From Platycnemis pennipes (Eukaryota; Arthropoda; Insecta; Odonata; Platycnemididae), in contig OW121852.1 in assembly GCA_933228895.1 (NCBI GenBank), forward strand, positions 60,802,872-60,866,871: 64,000 bases of DNA, in the 5' to 3' direction. Below the pieces are notes generated by a model that was given only the letters and a program-made list of their open reading frames with translations, was not told the DNA's origin and did no database searches. Shown here in pieces: positions 1 through 14,100 of this stretch (positions within the stretch are counted from its first letter, which is position 1; the number at the start of each line of letters is the position of its first letter). The position numbers were made by a program, and so were the translations under genes.

Positions 1-54
1 ATCAAAATTCCTATATCTTAATTCTATATATTTCCCATATCTTCATGCTATATA

Positions 55-1979
55 CAGTAGAACCTCTATTTTACGAAGTTGAAGGGACCCAAAAATTTGA
101 GCTTTGTAAATCAGAGGGTTTGTAAATTGGAGGTTATCTTCCACAAACTCCTCTGTCTCCGGAAATGATGTGTTACCAAAACCAGCTGATCTCCAACAGT
201 AGGAAATAGTTTTTGCGGTGACACTCCCATGCTCTGGAAACACCTTGCACAGCATGGACCAATGTCCATGGAGGCACATCATGCACATAAGGGGCTTGAT
301 ATGAGACAAATGTACGTCTACTAAAACTCTGCTGACAGGAATGCGAGTGTACTTTCAATGCAATTAAAGACTATGCTGCACTTAACTTGTCAAATAGTTA
401 TCTTAGGGTTGAAATCAAACTAATTACTATAACAAATAATAGTCATATTCTCATTCAGGGAAAAAACAGATATTACGTGAAATTCTCTGTGTGCAGTGTA
501 TTTGCCAGAAATTGAAAGGATATAAAAATTACACCTCAATTGTATTGATTCCCTGTATAGCATAGGCATTATTCCTAAGGCTAGGAGACTCACTTTAGTA
601 AAAGAGAATGAAACAGCCATGAATTAAAAAGAAAAGGTGAATATTTTTCTACAAATTTATAATGGTATGAACTTGGCTGCTGCAACTGAATTAAGTTCTT
701 GAAGCTGTTCAGTTGGTAGATCTCAAAATAAGGGGAATAATTCTTAAGAGAATTAACTCACCCTGCAGAGTATTTTAAGCGTATGCAGTTATGCATTAAT
801 TAACGAAAGGGATACATTAAGTGCTAGTCGATTTGTGTTTAAAGAAGCCATTTTAACATGGGAAAGCCAGGGATGCATTTTAACTAGGAAATTTCAAAAC
901 TAAGTTCCAACTGACCCAGTATATTTCAGTGAAAAGACCATAAAATGCCTTTTTTGAAGAAAGCGTATCATTTCAAATATATTTAATAATATTTCGCTGC
1001 TGATGAAAGCCAATCTTAGAAATTCACTCAGTTAATTTGAAATTCCCTCTTTTTTAAGATGCATACTACAGTGCTGACATCTAGCGGTGATTTACCAGAA
1101 CTATTTACTCGCGGCTACGGAAAGCGTCGCGATCTCGTAGTCGTGATCGCAAATTCTTACCTAACGACGTAAAACACTTCTAATGAAAAATTAAATAATC
1201 AAATTGCATCAAGATTTGAATATCAGTATTTTATTATTGCAAAATTAGTATTTTTAATGAAACCAAGCTCCACGACAGCTGCAGCAATCAACTTCCTATG
1301 GGAATGCTAGTTTCAAGTCAAAGGCTGAACAAAGTTCTGAATTGGGGTTGCGGCGGCTACCTTAAAGCTAATTTTAAATAATTCCAGAGAAAATATGGAT
1401 CCTTTGTGACGACGAGTTAGGTATTCGCAATACACAAAATGATAGAAAAGGAATAGAAATTACCTAGAAATAATCCGATTATTTTATGAACTGGGGCATT
1501 GTTTTCGAGAAGTAGGCGTCGTGCCATGAGTCTTTGAACATTTTTTCCTTGGATCATATAATTAGGATTGAATTGCGATTTGGATGATCAGTCTCTGGGA
1601 TTTTTGCTACAGTTTAAGCACTTCAAAAAGCACTATGCTCACATTTGATTTTTCCACATTTTCCCATACGAAATACTTGGACCGAGGGCCCTCTCAACAT
1701 GACCTATCTGGCTTCAGCTACTCCTGGCACGGTATACAGCGATCGTTATTCCATTGTACTGATTTCAGAGCTACAAAATCATTTCAAAAACTTCGTAAAA
1801 CAGAGGTCAATCTCTCCTAGGGACCGGCCTTTCACTTCATAAATCCATAAAATCGAGGTTTTGTAAAATAGAGGTCATTTTACATGGTTTTCCTATATAC
1901 AAAGATCGGGACCGGCGTAATGGTTCGTAAATTGGTGTCATTTCGTAAATTAGAGGTTCGTAAATAAGAGGTTCTACTG
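55..1979 (-). mobile_element. pogo/Tigger-like DNA transposon, decayed
   Basis: The two ends are inverted repeats: CAGTAGAACCTCTATTTTAC on the left, and the reverse complement of the right end reads CAGTAGAACCTCTTATTTAC. Each end is flanked by TA (53-54 and 1980-1981), the target duplication of the Tc1/mariner/pogo superfamily. More copies of the motif (gtaaattagaggt-like) lie just inside both ends. The 1.9-kb interior has no intact transposase. A minus-strand frame near 50-310 reads TAKTISYCWRSAGF, which resembles the C-terminal part of Tigger/pogo transposases, so the coding strand was probably minus. It is a dead or non-autonomous copy. The terminal signals are seen directly; assignment to pogo rather than another TA-targeting family is inference. 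Confidence 0.7.
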
Positions 1980-1981
1980 TA

Positions 1982-4630
1982 TTACCTCTACTTCAGACCT
2001 GAAGATGCCATCTTAAATGCCAGCAAAATTGTCGTACAGTAAGATGCAGAAAAAAATCGAAACCCTCTAGTAAACTTCTAATCATTGCGGAAGCCTTCGC
2101 AGCAACTAGAATATTTTCAATTTAGGCGTTAATAAAAATTGTGGATTCTCATGATGCAACTCGCACTACTATAGCGAAACATATAAGATTACCGGTCTCT
2201 ACAATGGATCCAATTATGAAACTCGCGATGTGATTCAGAAAAATGCTAGCTAGTGCAGATATCTGTCGAACAAAAGAAAATGTCAAGAAATCATGGTATA
2301 TAGAATACCATCTTAAAAAGTAGTTTTTAAGTTCTAGATCATCCTATATCTCCGTGAATGGCTTCGTCACAAGAGAAAAGGCATTGCATAATGTATAAGT
2401 TTGGGAATAAGACAACTTTCAATGGTTGGTTGGGTTGGTTGAAACATTGGTAGAAATACATCGTACAAAAATAAATCAGGACTTCCATACAGAAAGAAAT
2501 AATTAATAATATTACTCTAGTTCAGTTCACCAGCATTTCTTATTTATATATTTACTTAATATCATTAAAGTATGCATGTGAAACTGAAAATTGTTCTTTT
2601 CCCGACATTTGCATTTTCCCACAATTTACACTTTTTTCTAGCAGTACCTAGAAAAGTGTAAATATGGGGTTTTACTGTATATGCACTCTCGCAACACACT
2701 TGCCTGATTTACAATGTTATCATTCATGAATGTATCTTCAAATGTATATTCATGCCAACACAGTTCATAGAGTTAAGCACAACTAACTTGTTCCTTTTCT
2801 CAATGAGTCAGAGATTATGCAATCAAGCGTCTTTGCAGATTTTCGTGCAGTTTGCATTAGGCTTATGAAGATTTACTGGCACACTTTTTTAATACAACTT
2901 TAATTTCTACCAAAAAAATACATAACGTATATGTGAGCGGTGTATTTATATTTTTAAGCTATGAAAGCATACACTATGGAAATGTGTGATTTGTGCGATC
3001 ATTTGCAACTAGATACTGCTCCGGATATAGAACTTAGAGGAATAAATTTCCACTAGAATAAAATCATATGCATAATAGATTAGACCTAAATTAATCGAAG
3101 ACAGTGAAAATATTCTCTCACCGAAGCTACTTCATCCATGTATTTCGAACAAATAATCATGTCTGTTAATTTTGCGAAATAGTAACCATAATTCTCCACT
3201 GGATTCAGCTTATTTTTGCATGGTTATTCCCAAGACAAAGGCTCTGAAAGAGGAGCTAAAAAAGGAGTTAATGTTTACCTCCATTCAAAAGTAGATTGTA
3301 CTAGCCACGCACTTCAAGGGTGATGGCGTGATAATTTCCTTTATACTTGTTCAGCTACTAATGATGGTAACATTATAAATCAATAATTTAAGTTTTTTAC
3401 TATGCTCTGCGAAAACTTCAGTTGTGGCTCTATACAAATACGGTCGCCTGCTCTTCATCCACTAAATTGCAGGCATCATTTAAAGTTTCGATACACCTAA
3501 AAATTGTGGAATATTTGTGCGTATAGTTCTTTCTCTGCTTCTGATCAAGCAAGGGGATTTTCGTCTGAGCATTGCAACTTCAGTTTCGGCTCCAGAATCA
3601 GTAGTCTTATCCTCCTTTACCCATAATTGAGGGGATTACTCGATTCACCCTCACAAAAACTGCTACTAGTCCCATGGTCTTGGAACCAACACCACTCGGG
3701 AGGTTGATCCAGCTGGGATTAAAGCCAAGGGATGTGCGCAGGAAATAAACATTGTAATAATCATATCCTTATGCAGCGTAGTCACATCTTATCTTCTTCC
3801 AGCTCTACCTCAACAGGCTATGCCTGCGGAGAGGGAGGACAAGACACTGAAGAGTGGGGTCTTCTACCATGAACAATGATATGCCCACAAAACAATATTT
3901 GAATGAGTTAGACCCCGTGCACAAATTCCTTGCGATGAGTGGCACTTCAAGGGAGCCAAAGGTAGGCTTGCAGGGCCTGCTGAGGCAGCGGGGGAACTGC
4001 ACCGGTCTAAATGGGTGGGAAAGAGGGGGCTCACAAAGGGGTCTTCCTGGCTGGGTACTGACTCCCACCCCTTATGTCCTCAGGGGTGTATCGTCCGATA
4101 ACCCCACGGAGAAATGAAAGTGCATCTGATTGGACTAGGATTTTGACGAAGCTTTCTGTTCACTCTCCGACGGCATGAATTAAGGTTTCTCATATGATGG
4201 TTCTACTTATCATCTAGTCTTTTGTGCATCTTTAACAAGGATTAGGATACAAAACCCTTTTCAGATTCTTCATCACTCTGCAGGAATGTAGCTGAGAAGC
4301 TATCTTTTACGATATTTTTTCGACCACCTGGTAGGAGCGAAAGGCGAGAAAGGTACACTATTACACGACATAAATATATATGGGTGAATAAACATTTTTT
4401 ATCATTGATTATGCATGCACCCAGAATAAAACATCAATTAGAATGAATGTGAGACAAACAAAGTGATTGTCTGAGCAAATCGAACTCGAATTTTCTCTGA
4501 TTTTCTTGGCTGTTTGCGACGAAAGAAGGGAAGAGCAATGCTTACTTAGGAATAGGATATCCTTCCTCGATGACTACATCGAAAAGATCAATGAGGACGG
4601 TAAATGAAACATGATTTTTTCAATGATAAC
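1982..4630. other. Gene-free stretch left of ZC3H15
   Basis: I see no gene here. Around 2626-2662 there is an imperfect hairpin (TTACACTTTTTTCTAG and CTAGAAAAGTGTAA arms), directly followed by GGGGTTTTACTGTA, which looks like the end of another TA-flanked element. GC is locally higher at 3840-4110, where overlapping open frames exist on both strands but match nothing I recognise. The missing last exon of ZC3H15 was looked for here on the minus strand and not found convincingly. Confidence 0.4.
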
Positions 4631-4631
4631 A

Positions 4632-4800
4632 GTGGCGTCGGAAGTGGGGGGCAGGTGAGGCTGAAGGCCCCCCTCAGAATTAGCCCTGGGCCCTTGAGAA
4701 ATGAGTAGTGTTCATTTATAAAAATAAAATTTCACTTGTTTCCAGCTTGCTATATCCCTTCTGACACATATTCTCACACCTTCATAAGCTCTTTTACGGG
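4632..4800 (+). repeat. Interspersed repeat, copy A
   Basis: It begins CAGTGGCGTCGGAAGTGGGG and contains a stretch reading GCCCTGGGCCCTT and then TTCTGACACATATTCTCA. The same order of motifs appears reverse-complemented at about 43735-43905. The boundary CAGTGGCGT looks like a transposon terminus, but the other end was not identified and no coding capacity is visible. Confidence 0.5.
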
Positions 4801-5174
4801 AAATTCTAGTTTCATAAAAAATGTAAAAATGAGATTCAGTAAAAGTTAAAAGATAGTAAAAACAGAAAAGGAATGTTTAATTACTATGCATTCGGTGTAT
4901 TATGAAGTATATCAAAACAACAATTGATGTTAACATTAAAAATGTATCAAAAAGAAGAGAAAGAATGATGCACAATTGGTTACAGCATGTGATTTAAGCA
5001 AGGTGGTGGAGATAGAAGACTGGCCTAGGTAGCTTTCTAGACCTTCCAATGCTGCTTGATAAGAAAGGAGAGTGCTATCTTGCATGTGGGACACACACCT
5101 GCCACCTTCGCTCACCGCATCAATTGTGAGTGACACCAGCACTGAATGTGTAAAGTAACAAATGGCTCCCTTAC

Positions 5175-8100
5175 CAGACCCTCCAATTCCATTTGATGCT
5201 GCATGTTCTGGAGGATTTGCCTTGAGCCTATCTTCAGCTGCCTTTGTGCCAGTTCCATCTGCCTCTTGTGCTTCAGAAACTATCGAATCCAAAACAATTT
5301 CACGGTACTGAAAATTAAAGTAGAAACACATGCATTGCTCATTATTTTGCAGTGAATGTATCAAATTAATGAACAATGGCTGTTAATTTTTGCTTTCACA
5401 TGATAAATATGTGCATAACTTGTTCATTTCTCTTACAGATACCCCACTAAAAATTAAAATAACCATGAAGGCTTACAAATTCTTATTTCACACCATAATT
5501 AATTTTGAACCAGTTGATCTATGTTTGATTTCATACTGCACTCTCTCAATTACTTTTATAGAATAAGATAACTCCATATTCATAACACTTTCATTCATAA
5601 TCAATAGCCTTCATAGGTAACTGTGTTCTGTGCCTTCAAAATAAAAATGAATTACATTCCTTCTATCCTAGCATAAAGAATGTGAGGACTAAGGTAAATT
5701 TTGCAAAAACTTAAACCTCAAGGGAAAAGAAAGAAGATCTTGTCAAAAATGTTTAAATTACAGGCACTTAGCAGAATAGCACTAACAAAGTAGCACTATA
5801 GCTATGGCACAATCTCCGGACAACAAATTCGAAATATTTAACTACCATAAAATGGAAACTTTCGATCTCAATGCTCCAATTCATATGATTTGGATATCAC
5901 AACCACCAACTCCCTGGTTATCTCCCTATTAAGAAACTATTAAGCGACGAAATATAACCCATGTATAGAAAGTATAGAGATTCTTCTGTTTTTTCCAAGC
6001 ATAAAACATTGAGGAAAGCAGTGAAAAAAATGATACGTGAAGCAAAGAATATCTATTATCACACACTATTTTCAAAAATCGCTGTTCCAAAGATATATGG
6101 AAAAACCATAGGAACATTGGAATAGTTAAAAAATCCGAGGGTGAAGTGATAAATATCCAGATATCATTGACAACTATCTTAGTAAAAGAAGCAAAGCAAT
6201 ACACCCCCATTCATCTTTAAGAAACAAGATAGTAAGAAGTGACAACCTGACTGATCAATTCTTTTTTTCATATGTAACGGAATCCGAATTAATTACAGCA
6301 TGTAAAAATATAACTTCAAATGCTAGAGGCTTTGATGAAATCCCAATCGATTTTATCAAATTGTCATTACCATTGGTGTTACCCATCCTTTTAAATATCT
6401 TTGACTGCTCTTTACAAACAGGTATCTATCCAACCATTTGGAAGAGAACCCTGCTACGTCCAATACCAGTGTGCAAATCCTACAAACCTGAGCGATTACA
6501 GGTCAATAGGAATAATATGCGCTACTGCCAAGATACTTGAGCAGATACTTTAATACAAAATCAATACCTTTATTACTAAACGAGATATGCTCAACCCAAG
6601 GCAATCTGGTTTTCACAGGGAATATAGTACTCAAACTGTATTGATTCGTCTGACTGAAGGCATAAGTCAAACAATGGATAACAAACAACTTACAATACTT
6701 GTTTCGTTCGACTTTTCTGAAGCTTTCGATACGGTCAATCATTCTCTCCTATTACAGAAGTTAAAATCATTTTACTTTTCTAATAGTGTGATAAAATGGT
6801 TCAGTTCATATGGTTCAGTAGACGGAAACAGGCTGTAATTGGAAAAAATGGGAATGTATTTTGTTATTTGAGTGCTGATTTAGGAATGGTACAAGGGTCA
6901 GTCCTCAGTCTATTATTGTTTTCATTGTTCATCAATGATCTATCAAGATCCCTTGAAGAGTCTCATTATCTCTGGTACGCAGATGATTTTTCATACTTTT
7001 GTAGTCTGTAATTTGTATCAGAAATACATTTTCCGAGTGTATTTTGAATTTTGTAACGAAAATACATTTTAAGAGTATTTTGTATTTTCAAAATACATGT
7101 AAAAGCAAAATACATATTATTTTTTCTGAGTTGTAAGCCATTGGTTTAGCAAATGACCATCAAGTGCACCAGAGCTTTAAGTGACCTAATCTGTGCCGTC
7201 TGTTAGGCAGGGAGACAGTAAATTGTCCTTTAATACACTTCTGTAACCTCCGTACACTCCAAAGTAAAAATTTGCAAATGAGGCAGGGAGACAGTAAATT
7301 GTCCTTAAATACACTTCTGTAACCTCCGTACACTCCGAAGTAAAAATTTGCAAATGAGGCAGGGAGATAGTAAATTGTCCTTTAATACACTTCTGTAACC
7401 TCCGTACACTCCGAAGTAAAAATTTGCAAATGAGGCAGGGAGATAGTAAATTGTCCTTTAATACACTTCTGTAACCTCCGTACACTCCGAAGTAAAAATT
7501 TGCAAAACGTTTTCACGGAGGTCGCTGGCATAGAGTATCTTGTGGAGTTACCGACCTGCAATGAGTGGCACTTCCAAACTGTACAAGTGAATGATGGTTG
7601 GGGAAGAAGAAATAAAAACCAAATGTGCAATATTAGATGGTAAATACTTCACCGTTATTCAGGGTTTGAAGGAAGAGTAAGAGCACAGTGCGAGCTGTGT
7701 AAACCTGGAACAGTAACCGTCATACGTGGATCATATGCAGCTACCACTAATTTCAAGACAAGAAAATATTCACTACTTTGTATCAATACTCTTCGTGGGC
7801 TATAGTAGGCATTAAAATGTACTAAAATCAGCGTAGCATGGATAATCAATCTCCAAAACTCCTGAATATCATTATTCCCTCTAGAATATTAAGTTCCCTT
7901 GTTAAAATTCACGATGTTCCCCAACCCCACATCTGACACCAATATTTTGCAGGGGTGGAGACATAGTGGGGTATCAATCAGAAGTGGTTATAAATGAGTT
8001 AGGCTGAGTCAAGAGAAGAACAACGTATTTTAGAAATAACTCTCATAATTATTAATAACCCTTTGTGGTCCAACGTCGAGGCTGGCTCAACAGGCCTAGC

Positions 8101-11100
8101 TCTAGCAGCAGGTCCAACATCGAGTTGAGCTCGACATCAGGTGGCACTGCGATTATGCGCATTTTATGTAAGGTGCTGTCATCTTATGTCACTTTTGTGA
8201 ACTTCTAGTACCTTATGAAGCCTTTTCACCTATTTTGCAAATAGTATTTCTTTCGGCTACTACTTGAATTCCACAAAAAAAATTGGACCGCAAAGGGTTA
8301 AATAACTTACAATTCGGGAAATTGACTGACTGCCTGACTGAACCCTGGCTCAGATAGGAATTTGTTTTCAACAGGTAGGGTTTGTTTTTGAAATTTTTTT
8401 ACTGGGGTTTTCTTAAATTTGTGAATCTGGGAGTATTCTCCAACCCACAGGGAGAGATTCCCCCCTGATCCGTGGCATTAGATCTTAAATATCGGTCTTG
8501 AGATAGTGGGTAGGGGCAGGTTTAAAGATTAAGCATCTTTGTGGCAGAGGGTATTCGGTGCCCTAAATTAAGAAATGGACCTTTCTTGATTTGAGTGAGC
8601 ATCTGGCTCCACGATATTACAGTGTTCCACGTACATACATGGGCCCTTATTGATCTGATACAGTGGCTATGGAGTGAGTTGCCAGCCAGCTTCCCCTATC
8701 CCACATCGCTCCCATTTTGAGCTTCAGGGAAATATCCTATTGAGCCAGCAGCCTGCTGCACTGGGTTGGCTATGAGGTGGTGCGGTGCATCATGGCTCAC
8801 AGTAGCTCGAGCTGTGTTGTCGCCACTCCACGCCTGCGTGCTGCAGGCTGACTACAGCTCCTATTGTGCTTCCGGAACCCCGAGTGAAGTTCTGGGATAT
8901 TAACCGTAGTGAAGTTATGACTAGGTGCGGGTCGTCAGTGTTTCTTGGTCACACAACGGCTGAGGATTTGAAAGCCAGCTTCATAGGTGCTTTTGGGGAG
9001 AAAAGAAGAACCAAAACTTTTGCCAAAAAGTGTTTAAGTTTCGATGAATGGCCCATCAGTAAATTAGAAGTTTCTCACAGAACTTAAAAGTGAAGTCAGG
9101 CATGATGAAGACCATCCATATCTTCTTGAGTGTGCTTAGAAAAATTCTGGGAGGGCTTGACAGAGGAAACGACTATTTAGATCACGTTTTGTAATCAGCC
9201 AATGGCAAAAAGAAGACTACAAAGACATTTGGCATTGTGTCAAGATTTTATTTATATTGTCTGATGGAAATACCTTTGTTGAGAGCGGCTTCTCCATGAA
9301 CAAAGACATAATGGCATAGAACACGCTATAAAATACATTAATTCTTCGTCATGCTTGGGACTACAGTTCCCGTCATGATGGCTATGTCAAATCCATCATA
9401 ATTACTAAGGACATTGTGAGGTACGTGCGAACAGTGCACGTGCATTACAAAGCTGCCTTTGAAGCTAAGGCTCAGGTAAGCTAAGGAAAGGGATACCAAG
9501 AATGAGTTTCAGATCCAGGGGGAGGAAAGAAAGAGAAAGGTGGAGGGATTAGAAGCTATTAAAGAAGAGGACACCAGAAATACTTGATAAGTTGAACAAA
9601 GAAATTATTAAAAGATCCAAGAAGTAATAAAAGTATGTCTATTATTGTAATCCAACCTACAGATCTCCATGATTGATTTCCGGTTCTTGTTTGCAAGTTT
9701 TGAACTGAGGCAATTTTTTTTTTTTTGAATTTTCAATATTTCTACGATTTTTTACGGTAAATTTGTGCTCCTGTTATACCAAAATTTGTATTTTGCACAA
9801 AAAGACAATGGAAAATGTAGATTAATATAAATAAATTCACCCTGAAATGGTTAAAAAGTCGGGGAAGGTCGTAAATTTTGGTCAGGGAAAAAGCAGAAAC
9901 TAAAATTTCTGGGCACCCTGAATTGCTAATAGTGTGTATCTAGTTACTCAATCTTGTACTCACAAAGAATTTATATATATATTTAGTATGTATGGAAAGA
10001 TGTATTTTGCATTTGAAGTATATATTTTGAAATTACTTTTGTATTTTGTGTCGAAAATACATTTTTGCTAAGTAATTTGTATTTGGTATTTCAGATATGG
10101 TTTTTGAGAGTAATTTGTATTTTGTACTTAAATAAATTTTAAATGTATTTTGCCCATCTCTGGCTCAGATGACAGTTTCGCCAGTGTTACTGTCTACATT
10201 TTAAGTGACTGGAACATAGACAAAACTGTTGTCCGAGCAATATGGATCTACGTGGCAGATAAACCAGAAGGAATTCCTATCCAGCATTTTAGCATGGAAG
10301 CCTTCACAAAGAAGCTCCCATAAAATGTTTAAACATTTTATGAGAGCTTGTCTTAAATTTATTTATCTTATATTGAGTGAAGTGTTAGCCATTTATAAAA
10401 TAATGGAATCATTTTAATATTATGATTCAGAGAATATCGTAAATAATATTCCATTCTTGTAGGAGTACATTAGTCTGTCAATAAATATTACTGGAATAAA
10501 TAAGAATAATGGCAAGTTAATAATTAATAGCGTGGAGTGCATCACATCATTAATGCAAAACAAAATTAACCAATTGCGAGTTCACTATAAATATCAACAA
10601 TATCCATTAGCTCAGGAGGGATAAATGATACATCATGATTATGCTGTATTTTACCCTACTCTTGATTCATTTCTCTGGAAACAAAAAGCAATGAATATAT
10701 ACTAAGGATGAAAAAAAAAACTATCTTCAAAGCTAATCTTCTCCACAGAAAAAAAAACAGGAAAATACCTCAATAGTTTCCTCATTCTCGTCATCTGAGA
10801 GATTTCCAGTATCAAATGCATCATCTCCTTCTTCATACTGATCAGCAGACGCCATCTCCGGGTTGAAAGTAAACATTTCTCGCCCAGATAACTAGAAGAA
10901 AATGTAGCATATCAAGATTAGATTAGAAAAGCAATTCATTTATTTAAAAGGTGAAATATTAGACATGGTTAGTTGTTTATTCAGGGGAGGCGACCGACAG
11001 CTGAGGTCAGTTGTGCCATTTAGGTGGGTAATTGGGTAATGGTCGGAGTTTTCAGGGAAGGGTGGAGAGAAACCCGGCATCGGCATTAGCCTAGTCTTAA

Positions 11101-14100
11101 CGACAGGCGCCAAGGGGACCACGGCTTCACCTCCCATCTGACGGATGGAGAACTAAAATGCCCTCCACTAGGCACTCAAATGGGGACTGGTTTTCGACTG
11201 AAAAATCCACCACTGCTGGGAATCTAACCCGGGCCCTTGGGATGGGTGGCCAGTACTCTAGCCACCACAACAACCTGACCCCCATATTAGATATTCAATA
11301 ATAACTATTCACTGAGGTATAATCCATTTTAGAAAAAATGAAACCAATGGTAAAACCAATCTCTGTGGTGACAAGGCAAAGCCCTCGGCCTACCAATCCA
11401 GAGGTTATGGGTTCAAAGTCCCGCCTGGGTCATTTTTTCTCTACCCAAAGCATAGATGAGTGCTATCTTCACATAAGATGTTATATACACAATGGTTAAA
11501 CGCCAAAAAGTGGTGTCCTTGGGGGTTTGTTTAACAAGTTTAGAAAATGTTTTAACTTTGACTATGCCACATTAACACATTCAATGCAGAGCACGTCAAT
11601 TGATATGGTCGTTCCTTCCGAAGTGTTCTCCCTTTCTTTGTCCCGCACTTTCCATAGACCCTCTTGTTTGGGTTCCGTCCATCATTGTGACCTCCAGTCT
11701 ACCCTCTGCTATCGTTCGGTGAAGAATGTTTGCAGTTGGAGCTTTCTTCGTAGCCGTGAGTGTCTCTCTTTTGGTTGTTTTTTTTTCGACGTCGCTGTAA
11801 GTATTCGTTTCGTATTTTCTATGTTATTTAATTCAAACAATGCGTTTTATTGATTACGAATGACATGAAGTTACATGTGTATGATATTTTACGTCAAGAT
11901 GAATAGAATTTACGTCTTTTTTTTCATATTTTCCTTCCATTTTAACGAGAAATATTGATATGATTTTTAAAATTAGCTGTTATTCATTATATACTACAGG
12001 TGAATGTATTCTTGGTTGTTTTTTTAATTCCTTGGGTTACCACTATAATTTTGTAGCAGCAAAACTCAAACCGTATTTCAATTACTTTTCACTTTAGAGC
12101 CTTGCTCGTCATGGATGAGTGCGCCTACAGATAGTGAGAGGAAGAGAAAAGCATCACCTGGAGTCGGTAAGTGTGGCCAATTTAATGTTATAATCGGGAA
12201 TGCTCCATCATGGTGATTTGTGTAGTTTGGGATTTGAGTCAGAAAATATTCGTTTTCGTAGTACTGATTCAAAAACAATGCATTTCATTAATTTAAATGC
12301 TATAAACATAATTCAGCAGGTATTTATTTTGTTTCTAAATTACAGGCGCTGTCGAACGAAAATAATTCCACTGCAAGGTTACCAAAATCCATGTGCAGTT
12401 TTGCTTCCACATGGTTTCATTAGAATCCCTTAGAAGCAGGAATTATGTTTGGGAAATGATAAATGGAAATATATGGAATTTTTCCCCGCTTCCAAATGGT
12501 GGATGAGAAATAGGGCCCCTCCCAGAATAAGCATCTTGTTCACATCCCCTTCCCCTCATCCTCACCAAGGTTTCCCTCCAAAGTCGGGCCTGAAGATACA
12601 CCACCTCTATTTCCTTGCATTAGAGGCACCGACCAACCGTCCATCTTTGTAAACAATAAACGCAAACTTTTGGGTTTACCCCAAAGAGTGAACAGATGTT
12701 GAGCCTAGGATCAAGGGTCTTTTTGAAAAGGGTTTGAAGAGTGAACGAATGGGCTTACTGTAAATACCCTGCCATCCACTACCACTTTTTTGGAAAATTT
12801 TATGACAGGATTACCGACCCCAGCTAAGAGGCATTGCAACACCCACCAACAATAACGCCCTCAGGATATGCCCCGGGGGTCTCTGATGTCTTTTGCTAGC
12901 GCTTTTGTCCTCCTCCATTTTTCTCCCCCTTCAGCCACCCACGTGCATCTGTCTGGCCGACCATTACCCCCACCCACTCCTACATGCGACTCGGTGCAAA
13001 TGACGTAGGCACATGACCAAGGCTGTTTTCATTTAAGTTCTCTAGAAAGGAAGGAAGAGGCATATGGGATGAGAATGAGGGTGGCGATATCTGTTATCTT
13101 TGCTTTTCAAAATACAGGTTCTTTTCTTTCTTCCACGGTAATGGGTGAAAGAATCCATATTTTGAGGCCAAAATTAGTAGTCTGTTCATTCAAATCTTGA
13201 GAAGGAAAACCCAAGGAGGTTCTTGCTAAAAACCCCTGTCCTCCTCCACCCTCTGAATCTGCAGTCATTGCCACTTGTCGGTTCTCCCGTACACTCCCAG
13301 CTAATGCCTCTCACTCAAGTGCATCAATTTTCAGAAACTAATTGTAATATCATTGTAGGCATCTGAGTCAGAAACTAAACCGTAGCTTATCAGAATTATT
13401 CCATTTTTATTACATGAATGTAGCTGAGAGAATACGTACATATAGATGAAGTTTTACAATACTCTACTTTCTCGTACCAGTCACTTTCGAATGAAATATC
13501 TATTCGTTCGAGACCTCTTCCGGCCATATTTATGTTATGTCTGGCATTGCTTACATTTCTCTGTACTTTTCCACGCCTATGGTTGGAAACTTTTAAACAT
13601 CGGAATTTCTATCATGAACCGAGCTATAATAAACCAGATCAAATTCAAGTTACTTTTTGTTTTGAACCTAACTTCAATATCAGCGACTTTTATATTTTTT
13701 TTATTTTCAGGACGGCATTCCGAAAAAATATTTTGCAGGGAGACCTACATGGTTTCCGATTTAGATGCAGAGAAACATTTATCCCTACTGGACAGAGGTG
13801 ACGATGAAGAAGGTGAAGAAATTTCCAGTGACTCGGAAGAGGAGGAGCCCCCTCAGCACCCTTTGGGGAGGGCAGCAGTTTGTTTGCCTTTTATAAATGA
13901 TGTAAAATTTGTAAATAATGTCATTTTCAAATAATTTTAACTTTGTAACTGATGTACGATTTGTAAATAGTGACATTCCTGTAAATATTTGAAGAACATG
14001 AGAAACATCGTGTAAATATTTGAACATAATTTAAAAAATTGTAATTAATTTAAAATTGATAAATATTGTACAAATTTTGCATATTATAAATACAGAAAGC

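Larger units (their letters stand above)
7014..10162 (+). mobile_element. hAT-like element, decayed, with nested insertion
   Basis: The right boundary is suggested by the end ATTTTGCCCATCTCTG at 10162; its reverse complement, CAGAGATGGGCAAAAT, is a common kind of hAT terminus. Both flanks (7014-7130 and 9985-10160) are dense in reiterated AAAATACATTTT/AATTTGTATTTTG motifs in both orientations, which read as subterminal repeats. The interior holds a relic of a transposase-related protein (8866-9480). The left end is not cleanly preserved and I could not establish an 8-bp target duplication, so the left coordinate is approximate. A piggyBac-like MITE and a 76-bp tandem array lie inside it. Confidence 0.5.

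Noticed and set aside
3430..3467. Possible ZC3H15 terminal exon (minus: TTTAG|TGGATGAAGAGC...stop)
   Set aside because: It would add only VDEEQATVFV before a stop and lacks the family's conserved acidic C-terminus; the acceptor lacks a strong pyrimidine tract.
7186..7630. Minus-strand open frames with a repeating peptide
   Set aside because: They arise from the 76-bp tandem repeat read in rotating frames.
11527..11853. 108-codon open frame
   Set aside because: It overlaps the left end of the TTAA-bounded element and its peptide resembles no family.
13446..13934. 162-codon open frame with an acidic stretch
   Set aside because: Only the DE-rich segment looks protein-like; the rest is AT-rich with biased composition, and it lies inside a transposon-like unit in a ZC3H15 intron. 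Kept as weak evidence for that element, not as a gene.
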